This document shows, one piece after another, positions 8,116 through 15,892 of a DNA stretch of 35,048 bases (its first letter is position 1; every line of letters begins with the position of its first letter). This DNA is from Candidatus Altarchaeum sp. CG2_30_32_3053 (GTDB taxonomy: Archaea; Altiarchaeota; Altiarchaeia; Altiarchaeales; Altiarchaeaceae): contig MNZY01000241.1 of assembly GCA_001873845.1 (NCBI GenBank), positions 1 to 35,048 of the forward strand, read 5' to 3'. Below the pieces are notes generated by a model, which saw only the letters and a list, made by a program, of their open reading frames with translations, searched no databases and had not been told where the DNA came from. Position numbers and translations under genes: made by a program.

Positions 8116-8745
8116 TTATAAAATTTCCTCAATCTCTATATTTGTCATAAATCCATATTTTTTCTCATTTATTATCAATGTTGGAAATTCTTCTATATTG
8201 TAAATTTTTTTAAATGCATCTATAGTTGACAGATCCAAATCAGCGTCAAATGAAAATACCATCAAGTCATTCACATATTTTCTCTTTAAGTCGGTAAGAA
8301 TCATCCCCTGATCGTTACATTTATTACATTTTGAATTGTAAAAATAGAGAATTATTGAATAATCAAAGCTGCACCTTTCCTTTAATTTTCTTGTAAAAAT
8401 ATAATGTTGCGTTTGCATCAAAGTATATTCCTTCTTTAGATTTTTATAAGTTGGTATGTCAATTTTCTTTGATTCTTCAAATTTTTCTACTTTTATTCCT
8501 GTGGCATAGCTGTCGTTTGCTAATTTTTCAACTATTCTTGAAGATAAATTGCATGTCTCATTTCTTATATTCAAATCATAAAGAATTTCGTTAAGATTTG
8601 CACTTTTTATCATCATATCTATTTCTTTAAACTCTTCTTTTAGAACTTCCGATTGCTGAACATTTATTTCTATACCTAAAAACACCCCGAATAAAAACAC
8701 AATTGTTGTTAGTATAGCAGCAAATATGTATAAATTTTTGTTCAT
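8116..8745 (-). CDS. Membrane-anchored thioredoxin-fold protein
   Basis: A 209-residue protein with an N-terminal membrane anchor (YIFAAILTTIVFLFGVFLGI, residues 6-25) and the rest outside the cytoplasm or as a tethered domain. The C-terminal 80 residues look like thioredoxin: strand IILYFYNSKCNKC with a CxxC pair (CNKC), the strand LMVFSFDADLD, then FPTLIINEKKYG with the cis-proline position before TL. The middle is a charged helical region with two further cysteines. CNKC is not the classical CGPC, so redox role and direction are open. It lies 24 bp after the glycosyltransferase gene on the same strand, so the two are probably co-expressed. Confidence 0.65.
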   Translation of the reverse strand: MNKNLYIFAAILTTIVFLFGVFLGIEINVQQSEVLKEEFKEIDMMIKSANLNEILYDLNIRNETCNLSSRIVEKLANDSYATGIKVEKFEESKKIDIPTYKNLKKEYTLMQTQHYIFTRKLKERCSFDYSIILYFYNSKCNKCNDQGMILTDLKRKYVNDLMVFSFDADLDLSTIDAFKKIYNIEEFPTLIINEKKYGFMTNIEIEEIL

Positions 8746-8769
8746 TTTATCACATTATTTATTATCTTT

Positions 8770-10026
8770 TTACCATCCTTTTTTCATACTAATTTTTCTA
8801 TAGATTATGTAAAATATGCTCGCCATAAAAAATGTTGAATATATTAAAAAGTAAAAGAGTAAAAAATATACTGCGGATTTTAATTTTTCTTTATTTGTTG
8901 TTTTTTTATTATCTATTTCTCCTGAAAATTTAAAACTTAAAAAGATTACTATAATTGAAATAAGGAAAAATACAAGCAGAAAACCTGACATAAAACCAAA
9001 TTCAAAATTTATTGAAAAGTCAATTGTTGCTATTCCAAGTATTAGTTTTTTTACAAAATTTAATATCGGCTGGATGAAGGTAAAAAACAGAAAGGTAAAT
9101 AAAAAGAACAACGCTGCAAAACTCATTACAAAATTCATCGGTATTATAAAGAACCCCAAATTCGGAGAACACCTGCTAAATATCAGGTCTCTATGATTTC
9201 CAAAAATATTTTCTATATATCCTCCATACCACCTTAATCTTTGCCTATATAAATTAAAAATTTTTTCAGGTGTCGTGGTGTAAGTTATGGCATTTACCGA
9301 ATTTTCAATTTTTAAGCCAGTTTTCTGTATTTTCATAGCAATTTCCATGTCTTCAACAAGATTTTTTTCATCAAAAGAAAATTCATTAAAAATTTTCCTT
9401 CTATAGATGCTTCCAGGTCCCGGAGTTACATATACTGCATTCATAAAAGAAAGAATTTTTCTTATATATATTGAAAATAAATACTCAATATATTGTATTT
9501 TCTGGATAATATTTTTTGTTTCTTTAACCTTCATAGACGGAGTAACTGCAACAACATTTCTATCATTAAATTTTTCAATAACATTTTTCAAAAAATTTTT
9601 TTCAAATTCAGAATCAGCATCCAAGCAGCAAACAAAGTCATCATCTGCCTGGCTTATGGCAATATTTAAGGAGTTTGCTTTTCCTGCATTTTTTTCTTTT
9701 TTTATTAATTTAAAATTTTCAAATTTTTCATACCCTTCGCAAATTTTTACCGTGTTATCCTTTGAGCAATCATCAACAACAATTATGTGCAATTTTTCTT
9801 TCGGGTAATCAAGATTTAAACACGACTCAACAGCATTCTTTATGTTCTTTTCTTCATTGTATGTAGGAATAATTATAGCAACTGTCGGAAAATCAATTAT
9901 TTTTGAAGATTTGGAAATTTCCTCTGTTATATTTTCAAATTTTTCAATAACAATAAGCAAAAATAATATTGCTATATATAAAGATAAAAAGTAAAGGACA
10001 AATGTTGTTGTGATTATAATATCCAT
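8770..10026 (-). CDS. Membrane family 2 glycosyltransferase (processive type)
   Basis: A 418-residue GT2 enzyme resembling PgaC/IcaA and hyaluronan/cellulose synthase catalytic subunits. There is one N-terminal membrane helix, then a cytosolic GT-A domain with IIPTYNEE (about 53-59), VVDDCSKDNT (83-92), the metal-binding DADS (135-138), a VEDME acid (catalytic base) and QRLRWYGG (the QxxRW product-site motif). Three or more C-terminal helices follow. The motif set predicts a polymerising or lipid-linked beta-glycosyl transferase at the membrane; substrate and product are unknown. No accessory polymer genes lie beside it except the downstream thioredoxin-like protein. Confidence 0.85.
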   Translation of the reverse strand: MDIIITTTFVLYFLSLYIAILFLLIVIEKFENITEEISKSSKIIDFPTVAIIIPTYNEEKNIKNAVESCLNLDYPKEKLHIIVVDDCSKDNTVKICEGYEKFENFKLIKKEKNAGKANSLNIAISQADDDFVCCLDADSEFEKNFLKNVIEKFNDRNVVAVTPSMKVKETKNIIQKIQYIEYLFSIYIRKILSFMNAVYVTPGPGSIYRRKIFNEFSFDEKNLVEDMEIAMKIQKTGLKIENSVNAITYTTTPEKIFNLYRQRLRWYGGYIENIFGNHRDLIFSRCSPNLGFFIIPMNFVMSFAALFFLFTFLFFTFIQPILNFVKKLILGIATIDFSINFEFGFMSGFLLVFFLISIIVIFLSFKFSGEIDNKKTTNKEKLKSAVYFLLFYFLIYSTFFMASIFYIIYRKISMKKGW

Positions 10027-10191
10027 TCTTTATAATTTTACCAATTAACTTATTAATTTGTTCTTGTTTACTAAAAATAGCATAACATACTGTTTTTTCT
10101 TAAAATTGTAATTACACTTAAATTTATCAATATCCAAAACCAAATTTTAATACCTCTATTTTAAAATTATTTTAAAAACCCGAATACAAAA

Positions 10192-10833
10192 ATGAAAATT
10201 TATCCGATAATCTCTCCATCGGCCGATTCAAACACATACCTTTTAGAGGATGAGGAAGATGAAAAAATCTGCATAATTGACCCCGGCTACACACAGGAAC
10301 ATCTGGAAAGAATAATTTCAGTCCTTGAAAATGAAACTGGAAAATTTGGAAAATTTCCGGATTTTATAATAAATACACACTGTCATTACGACCATATAGC
10401 AAATGATGAATATTTTGCAGACAGGGGAATAAAAATTTTTCTTAATGAAATTGACGGAAAGGCGATTTTAGAGCAAAACGATGAAAAAATTTTAGCCTGT
10501 TTTTTTGAAATGAAGGTACCGAAAATAAGCAACATTGAATTTGCGGATAACGATGAGCTCATAAATTTAGGCAAGACAAAACTTAAAATTTTGCACACGC
10601 CTGGACACACATCCGGTTCAATCTCCGTTTATGAAGAAAAAACAAAGTCATTATTTTCAGGAGACCTCGTATTTTCAGAGGGTGTAGGAAGAATGGACCT
10701 GCCGGGCGGAAATTTTGAGGACTTAAAGCATTCAATAGATAAAATTCTGGACTTAAATTTTAAGACATTTTATCCAGGACACGGAAAAACAGGAACTTAT
10801 GGAAATGTGAAGAGGATACGAAAATTTATATAA
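10192..10833 (+). CDS. MBL-fold metal hydrolase (glyoxalase II-like)
   Basis: A 213-residue single-domain metallo-beta-lactamase-fold protein. The metal ligands are NTHCHYDHIAND (HxHxDH), HTPGHTSGS (third histidine), FSGDLVF (bridging aspartate) and FYPGHGKTG (last histidine). SGDLVFSEGVGRMDLPGG is typical of glyoxalase II-like hydrolases. Small archaeal members have varied substrates, including thioesters, so the reaction cannot be named. It starts at an ATG after CCCGAATACAAAA and appears monocistronic. It is divergent from the glycosyltransferase gene across about 165 bp. Confidence 0.85.
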   Translation: MKIYPIISPSADSNTYLLEDEEDEKICIIDPGYTQEHLERIISVLENETGKFGKFPDFIINTHCHYDHIANDEYFADRGIKIFLNEIDGKAILEQNDEKILACFFEMKVPKISNIEFADNDELINLGKTKLKILHTPGHTSGSISVYEEKTKSLFSGDLVFSEGVGRMDLPGGNFEDLKHSIDKILDLNFKTFYPGHGKTGTYGNVKRIRKFI

Positions 10834-10937
10834 GCAAGCAAAGAAAACTGACCAATTTATTTGTTGGATGAGTTTGTCAAATAACATATTTTATATGATA
10901 CTAATTCATATATCTAATATGGTTGAATTATTATTAT

Positions 10938-11116
10938 GTGAGTAATGTAAAATTTGGTGCTCATCCCTTTAAATTAACCTCATTTGGGAGGTATTTTTTA
11001 AAAATCCACTTAAAGATTATATTTTTAAGCATGTTTTAGGATTTATAGAGGAAAATATTAGAAATATTAGTAAAAAAACAAATATATAATTATCCCAATT
11101 TTAGTGGGTCAGCACC
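10938..11116 (+). pseudogene. Probable insertion-sequence remnant (coding tail plus end repeat)
   Basis: A short coding-like stretch reads FGAHPFKLTSFGRYFLK in one frame, then after a frameshift YIFKHVLGFIEENIRN, ending at TAA 11087-11089. A repeat overlapping the end (11084-11116) contains ATTTTAGTGGGTCAGCACC, which recurs inverted at 30443-30461, with 31 of 33 positions agreeing over the longer copies. A coding tail followed by a mobile-type repeat suggests a decayed insertion sequence. I could not assign a transposase family, and the coding call rests on appearance alone. Confidence 0.35.
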
Positions 11117-11164
11117 GAAAATTAAACGAATTTTTAAAAATACATACATTTTAAAATTTAAAAT

Positions 11165-11235
11165 AAGTTGCTCGCAATGTCGTTCGTGTATTTCAAACAA
11201 AGTTTGAGATCGATTCGCTTTCATATTTTTAAAAA
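11165..11235. repeat. Hairpin-repeat relative upstream of purF
   Basis: A region with TCGTTCGTG (complement of CACGAACGA), the perfect hairpin TCAAACAAAGTTTGA (11193-11207) and GATTCGCTTTCATATTTTT. It resembles, in a degraded form, the repeats at 15036-15079, 28694-28798 and 31706-31935. It lies just before the purF start and may overlap its promoter. Confidence 0.4.
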
Positions 11236-11246
11236 AGTGTTTTAAA

Positions 11247-12668
11247 ATGAATGAAAACCTAAAAGAGGCGTGCGGAATTTTCGGAATTGCGGGAAAAGAA
11301 AATACAAATATTTACAGTAAAATTTATTACGGACTTTTTGCCCTTCAGCATCGCGGGCAGGAATCAGCGGGGATAGCGGGAGCAATGGTTAATGCAAACG
11401 GCTTTAAGCAGAAAGGAATAGTTAAAGATATGGGCATTGTGCCTGAAGCACTGCGAAATAAATTTGTTGAAGGAAATTTTGGAATTGGGCATGTCAGATA
11501 TTCAACAACGGGTTCATCATCCATTGAAAATTCCCAGCCGATTCAGATAAAGTGCAACGATGAAATTTTTGCAATTGCACACAATGGAAATATCGTAAAT
11601 ACTGCTGAAATCAAACAAAAGTTAAGGGTTGCGACATTTCTCACGACAAGTGACAGCGAGGTTATTGCAAATTTAATTGCACATCATTATGTGTCAGGCA
11701 AAAATTTTCTGGAATGTCTGAAACAGGCAATGAAAGAAATTGTGGGTTCTTATTGTCTGGTAATCCTGTATCAAAACAAAATTATCGCCGTGAGAGACCC
11801 AAACGGATTCAGACCTTTGGTTATCGGAAAGAACGAAGACGAAGAAGGCGAAATTTGTGTTGCATCGGAAACATGCGCATTGGACGCAATTGGTTTTTCA
11901 TACATGCGGGATGTTGAACCTGGAGAAATTTTTGTTGCAGAGTATGCAAAGGGCATGAAAATTTCATCATCAACATATTCTGTATTAAAGGATAAAATTT
12001 CCTACTGTATGTTTGAATATGTTTATTTTGCAAGGGCGGACAGTGTTATTAATAACGCATCCGTTTATCAGGTCAGGAAAGAAATGGGAAAAATTCTGGC
12101 AAGCGAAAGTTATGTTGATGCAGATATTGTAATTCCGGTTCCTGATTCCGGGATTACTGCTGCAATCGGATACGCAGAATGGTGCATTGAACATAGTAAG
12201 CGAATTTGCTACAGCGAAGGTCTTATGAAAAACAGATATGTGGGAAGGACATTTATTCTTCCAAATCAGGCAGACAGAGAGAAGGAATTATGCACAAAGT
12301 TAAATCCTATAAAAACAGAGATTGACGGAAAGAGAATCGTGCTTATTGATGATTCCATTGTCAGAGGAACCACTATAAAACGGCTCATAAAAATTTTAAG
12401 AGATAAAGGAGCAAAAGAGGTTCATATAAGGGTCTCGTGTCCGCCAATAAAATTTACGTGCAAATTTGGAATAGATATGCAGACGGCAAAGGAATTTATA
12501 GCAAGAGATAAGAGTATTGATGAAATTGCAGCATTGATAGGGGCGGATTCTTTGCAGTATATAAGTAGGGATGGCTTAGTCAAGGCAATCGGAACGGAAA
12601 ATTTATGCTATGCGTGCCTGACGGGAATTTCTCCTGTAACTGAAAAGCAGACGAAACTGATAGAGTGA
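11247..12668 (+). CDS. purF: Amidophosphoribosyltransferase
   Basis: A 473-residue enzyme for the first committed step of purine synthesis: PRPP plus glutamine to 5-phosphoribosylamine. The N-terminal Ntn glutaminase domain would begin at Cys9 after removal of an eight-residue propeptide (MNENLKEA-CGIFGIAG). Next come LQHRGQESAGIAG, GIGHVRYSTTGSS and AHNGNI. The phosphoribosyltransferase domain carries PVPDSGITAAIGYA and the PRPP-binding loop VLIDDSIVRGTT (about residue 365). Cysteines near the C-terminus (CPPIKFTCKFG, ENLCYACLTG) fit the iron-sulfur-cluster type, as in the Bacillus enzyme. Length is normal. The start follows GTGTTTTAAAATG without a Shine-Dalgarno sequence. No other pur genes are near. 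Confidence 0.96.
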   Translation: MNENLKEACGIFGIAGKENTNIYSKIYYGLFALQHRGQESAGIAGAMVNANGFKQKGIVKDMGIVPEALRNKFVEGNFGIGHVRYSTTGSSSIENSQPIQIKCNDEIFAIAHNGNIVNTAEIKQKLRVATFLTTSDSEVIANLIAHHYVSGKNFLECLKQAMKEIVGSYCLVILYQNKIIAVRDPNGFRPLVIGKNEDEEGEICVASETCALDAIGFSYMRDVEPGEIFVAEYAKGMKISSSTYSVLKDKISYCMFEYVYFARADSVINNASVYQVRKEMGKILASESYVDADIVIPVPDSGITAAIGYAEWCIEHSKRICYSEGLMKNRYVGRTFILPNQADREKELCTKLNPIKTEIDGKRIVLIDDSIVRGTTIKRLIKILRDKGAKEVHIRVSCPPIKFTCKFGIDMQTAKEFIARDKSIDEIAALIGADSLQYISRDGLVKAIGTENLCYACLTGISPVTEKQTKLIE

Positions 12669-12805
12669 AATTTAATGTTTTTTATTTATTTGCATTGAAT
12701 CCTTATTAATGATAGGGTTGTTGCAAAGGCCCTTATTTTTAAGTTTGTGGCAATTGATAAAAACCCTGAAAATTTATACCCTTGTTACAATATTGGATAT
12801 AAGGG
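12669..12805. other. Non-coding stretch after purF
   Basis: AT-rich sequence between purF and the remnant at 12806. One frame reads DRVVAKALIFKFVAIDKNPEN without a usable start or a recognisable family; it may belong to the same decayed gene as the following remnant. I see no RNA structure. Confidence 0.3.
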
Positions 12806-12939
12806 CATAACTTTTATGTAATAAAGAGCCTGACATACTTTGAAGATGCAGAGAAGACATAAATCCAAAAGTGTTAAAGAAACGTACCCGGGATGAAGTA
12901 AAGCAATTCATACAATCAAAAGTGCGGGAATATATGTAA
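12806..12939 (+). pseudogene. C-terminal remnant resembling AbiEii-type nucleotidyltransferase
   Basis: Across one frameshift the sequence reads YVIKSLTYFEDAEK and then DINPKVLKKRTRDEVKQFIQ, stopping at 12937-12939. The pattern SLxYFEDAExxxxPxML, followed by a WEEVKxFF-like helix, matches from memory the C-terminal tail of AbiEii/AbiGii-type nucleotidyltransferase toxins common in archaea. Nothing convincing remains of the N-terminal catalytic domain, and no antitoxin partner is beside it. The resemblance is short. Confidence 0.4.
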
Positions 12940-12979
12940 TCTCAAAGTAATCCGGATTAAAACGCCTGAAATTTAAAAT

Positions 12980-14989
12980 TTACCCATAAACCACATCACC
13001 AAGCATCTTTTCTTCTTCATCCCTTTTGTATTGTGTCCATCCGATAAAAATCCTGACAACAATACTAGTCAGAATTAAAATAACAATCGCCCCGTAAACC
13101 ATAAAGAATGCACTGACTATGTTTTTTTCGGTTTTCAAATCGTCTGATTTTTTCTCATAAATTTTTGCTTCGCCTGTCTCACCTGCGGCATCGTAAAATT
13201 TAATCAAATTTTCATAAATTTTTTCATTCTCATCATACTTTGTAATTACATAATCATAAGCAAACGGATTGAGCAATATTCTTCCTGTTCCAACGACAAA
13301 AGTGTTTTCTTCTATTTCATTTCTTACATTTTCTGCATCGTCTTTTAATTTTGATGCCTTTGTTATTGCCTGTATGTATTTTTCCTCGCAAATTTTTTGT
13401 TCGGGAAGTTCCTGGCCGTAAATTTCCCCAATTTTTTTGGATAAAACCGCACATCTTTTATAGTCTTCTTTTTTATAAATTTCCAGATTTTTTCTTATAT
13501 TTTCAACTTCTGCATCTATTTCGCTTTTTTCTATGTTTCTCGCATAATTTAAAATTTTTGTTGCTTTGTCAAGCAGTTCGCCTGCTGTTATCAGTTTCTT
13601 TGCCATTTCTATCTTATTTATGCTTCTTTTGATGGCTGAAATATGAGATAATTTTTCACCGAGAGCATCTGTATTTTTCATTGCTGAAATTTCAAAAATC
13701 AGTGTTTTGGATGCGGAAAAAATATACATCGTTCCTGCAAGGTCTTTTAAATTTTGCTTTTCGGTTGATGTTTTAGCACCTTCAAGCATCAAAATTAAAT
13801 TTTCCGATATTTCACTTTTTGGCATATTTTTTGCCTCTGCAATTGATTCGTCAAGTGACGGAAAATAAACTAATGTGTTTGTAGAAAATTCATTGCTTCC
13901 TGCATAAATTGTTCTTATTTTAAATTTCCACTCTCGTTTTCCTAATTTAGCATCTTCCGGAAGTGAAATTTTAAATGTGAAATTTTCAGATGAATTTGGC
14001 TTCACATAATCAATTGCAGGCAGAGTTATCCACCCATCTTCTCCGGATATTTTTTCAATTGCTATTCCTTCAATCGGAGTATATTCGCCGATTTCTTCAA
14101 TACGCAGTGATTTCTCTAAAGTATTTTTGCCTTCTGAAAATGTTAATGACTCAAAATCAATATTTTCTGATATTCTCATTACCGGATATGGAACTTCATA
14201 CATGAAGAGGTAGTCCACATTGTCTTCCGGTTTATTGTTTGTTGCTTTTGTCCGCGTGTTTAAGGTATAATTTCCGGGAACTAAATTTCTTTCAGGAACT
14301 GCAATAATAATTTGTTTTGAATCGCTTTTTCCTGCATCTATTTGCTTAAAGTAGAACGGAGGAGATTGTCCTTTTTCATCCTTTATATCCAAAAATATTG
14401 GTTTTTCTTCTTCAAGCGGCTTAATCTCAACAGTAACATACTTTGCTGGCTTATACCCCATAATCTCCTCTATAATAATGTTTCTGCTATACTTTTCACC
14501 TGCTTTAGCCTTTCTTATGTCGTTATCCCATTTTACCCACAATTGCGGCGGAGGATAAATAACATTTATTGTTGCCGTAAGAGAGACAGTAAAAAAATTA
14601 TTTCCGAATACATTCGCTTTACAGGTATATTTTCCTTCCGGTTGTGATGACGGAACTTCAAAATCAATGCCAATAGTTTCAGTTGTATTTTTTGAAAGTG
14701 TAACTGGTGACATAGATACTACTATATTTCCGCATCCAACACCAGTTGCATTCAATGTGACGCTAAAATTTGCATCATTTGTAACCTGCACGCTGTAACT
14801 TTCTGAAAACGAACTCGTCTTACTTTTTGGCTCATCAAACAATATTTCAAGTGTAAATGTTGTCGGGGTCATACTTATTGCCTGAACATTTGAAATTAAA
14901 GCAACCGTAATTATGCAAATACAAATACAAAAAATGCAGAATATTCCTGATTTATGCGATTTATGCATATTATGTTGGAAATTCATCAT
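12980..14989 (-). CDS. Large secreted, C-terminally membrane-anchored protein
   Basis: About 669 residues from the ATG at 14989; I do not recognise a named family. It has a short basic start, a hydrophobic signal segment (GIFCIFCICICIITVALISN) with likely cleavage after VQA, and then roughly 350 residues of beta-rich Ig-like repeats with many NxT/S sites. Phrases such as VTNDANFSVTLNATG and VPERNLVPGNYTLNTRT resemble archaeal surface proteins of the COG1470 type. A helical, charged coiled-coil region of about 230 residues follows, then one membrane helix (FFMVYGAIVILILTSIVVRI) and a short basic tail. The layout suggests a stalk or S-layer-associated protein. The frame is open up to 15046, but those extra codons translate a dispersed repeat, so the later start is preferred. 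Confidence 0.7.
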   Translation of the reverse strand: MMNFQHNMHKSHKSGIFCIFCICICIITVALISNVQAISMTPTTFTLEILFDEPKSKTSSFSESYSVQVTNDANFSVTLNATGVGCGNIVVSMSPVTLSKNTTETIGIDFEVPSSQPEGKYTCKANVFGNNFFTVSLTATINVIYPPPQLWVKWDNDIRKAKAGEKYSRNIIIEEIMGYKPAKYVTVEIKPLEEEKPIFLDIKDEKGQSPPFYFKQIDAGKSDSKQIIIAVPERNLVPGNYTLNTRTKATNNKPEDNVDYLFMYEVPYPVMRISENIDFESLTFSEGKNTLEKSLRIEEIGEYTPIEGIAIEKISGEDGWITLPAIDYVKPNSSENFTFKISLPEDAKLGKREWKFKIRTIYAGSNEFSTNTLVYFPSLDESIAEAKNMPKSEISENLILMLEGAKTSTEKQNLKDLAGTMYIFSASKTLIFEISAMKNTDALGEKLSHISAIKRSINKIEMAKKLITAGELLDKATKILNYARNIEKSEIDAEVENIRKNLEIYKKEDYKRCAVLSKKIGEIYGQELPEQKICEEKYIQAITKASKLKDDAENVRNEIEENTFVVGTGRILLNPFAYDYVITKYDENEKIYENLIKFYDAAGETGEAKIYEKKSDDLKTEKNIVSAFFMVYGAIVILILTSIVVRIFIGWTQYKRDEEEKMLGDVVYG

Positions 14990-15035
14990 TAAAACCTGAG
15001 TTTCCCACCCCAGCGTAAAAGTTTGGGCGTAATTT

Positions 15036-15079
15036 TTAAATCCCAAAGATTTAAAAAGATACGAACGAAGTGAGCGTAT
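15036..15079. repeat. Two-hairpin dispersed repeat upstream of the surface-protein gene
   Basis: Two stem-loops in series. TTAAATCCCAAAGATTTAA (15036-15054) has a 7-bp stem. TACGAACGAAGTGAGCGTA (15060-15078) has ATACG/CGTAT ends around an 11-nt loop. The same pair of motifs recurs upstream of agmatinase and after the mevalonate kinase gene. It lies in the probable promoter/leader of the minus-strand surface-protein gene. Confidence 0.65.
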
Positions 15080-15174
15080 TTTTGTTGTTAAGTATAATTA
15101 ATTTTGTAAATTTTTAAAATTACCCGTAAATTTTTTGATGGTGGGAAAGATGGGTTAAAAACCAGATTTAATTA

Positions 15175-15213
15175 ATGTAAAAATTAAATGTAAAAATTAA
15201 ATGTAAAAATTAA
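15175..15213. repeat. 13-bp tandem repeat, three copies
   Basis: ATGTAAAAATTAA occurs three times head to tail (15175-15187, 15188-15200, 15201-15213) in the 290-bp gap between the surface-protein gene and the DUF6398-like gene. The rest of the gap is AT-rich with near-repeats of ATAAAATAACA and no ORF. Confidence 0.8.
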
Positions 15214-15338
15214 ATTTGGATAAAATTAAAGATAATAAGATAAATAACAGGATAAAATAACAATATAAAATAACAGGATAAATCTTAAACTGGCTCAAAA
15301 CAGGATAGAATAGTTTTTCCAGTTAATCCCGCACAAAT

Positions 15339-15758
15339 TCAAAGCATATCTTTCCGGACAATAAACCCATCTTTTGTCACGACCAGGTTATTTAGCGGAT
15401 TTTGTTCATGTATTTTTTGCGATATGTATTCAGGATTGAAGAAGTCAATCTTAAACATTTTACATAGTTCGCCTGCCTTGTTCCCGACGGTGCTTTTTGA
15501 AACATCAAAAAATGAGGACAACAAATCCATACCGATACCTTCTTCACTTTTGAAGTTCGCACGGCAAAAAGCCCATATTATAGAAGCCGCCCAGATATTG
15601 GACTTTGTTCTCGTAATGTCTATTTTCTGCTTTCGCGATAATTTTTCCAAGATGTGCAGACAAATTCCTTTTTCCTCTTTTGTCAGATTGTCTTTAGCAA
15701 AATCAATTATGAGGTCCCTGATTTCCTTTATTTTTATATTTTTCTTTTCAGCATCCAT
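15339..15758 (-). CDS. DUF6398-like protein
   Basis: A 139-residue soluble protein. The pattern IIDFAKDNLTKEEKGICLHI, LEKLSRKQKIDITRTKSNIW, AASIIWAFCRANF and DLLSSFFDVSKSTVGNKAGE follows the DUF6398 domain as I recall it; function is unknown. The last segment looks like a cyclin-fold or helix-turn-helix arrangement (SxSTVxNKAxxL), so DNA or nucleic-acid binding is possible. It is divergent from the sugar nucleotidyltransferase gene, sharing a 134-bp gap with two AATTATAATTACAAT boxes. It starts at an ATG with no Shine-Dalgarno sequence. Confidence 0.65.
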   Translation of the reverse strand: MDAEKKNIKIKEIRDLIIDFAKDNLTKEEKGICLHILEKLSRKQKIDITRTKSNIWAASIIWAFCRANFKSEEGIGMDLLSSFFDVSKSTVGNKAGELCKMFKIDFFNPEYISQKIHEQNPLNNLVVTKDGFIVRKDML

Positions 15759-15817
15759 TTTTCATTGATTTTATCTGATTTTTTTCATTTAATTTTATTT
15801 TATGCCTTTATAGTCCT

Positions 15818-15854
15818 AATTATAATTACAATTATATCCAATTATAATTACAAT
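15818..15854. promoter_or_regulatory. Paired palindromic boxes between divergent genes
   Basis: AATTATAATTACAAT occurs at 15818-15832 and again at 15840-15854, exactly 22 bp apart, about two helical turns. Each copy contains the palindrome AATTATAATT. The pair sits between the start codons of the divergent DUF6398-like and nucleotidyltransferase genes, a suitable place for an operator. Simple duplication of AT-rich DNA is an alternative. Confidence 0.4.
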
Positions 15855-15892
15855 CGCATCTTAATAAATTTATTAAATTTATCCGTTAAAAA

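Noticed and set aside
14990..15046. N-terminal extension of the surface protein to the earlier ATG
   Set aside because: The added 19 codons translate a dispersed repeat and put polar sequence before the signal peptide; the ATG at 14989 has the usual context.
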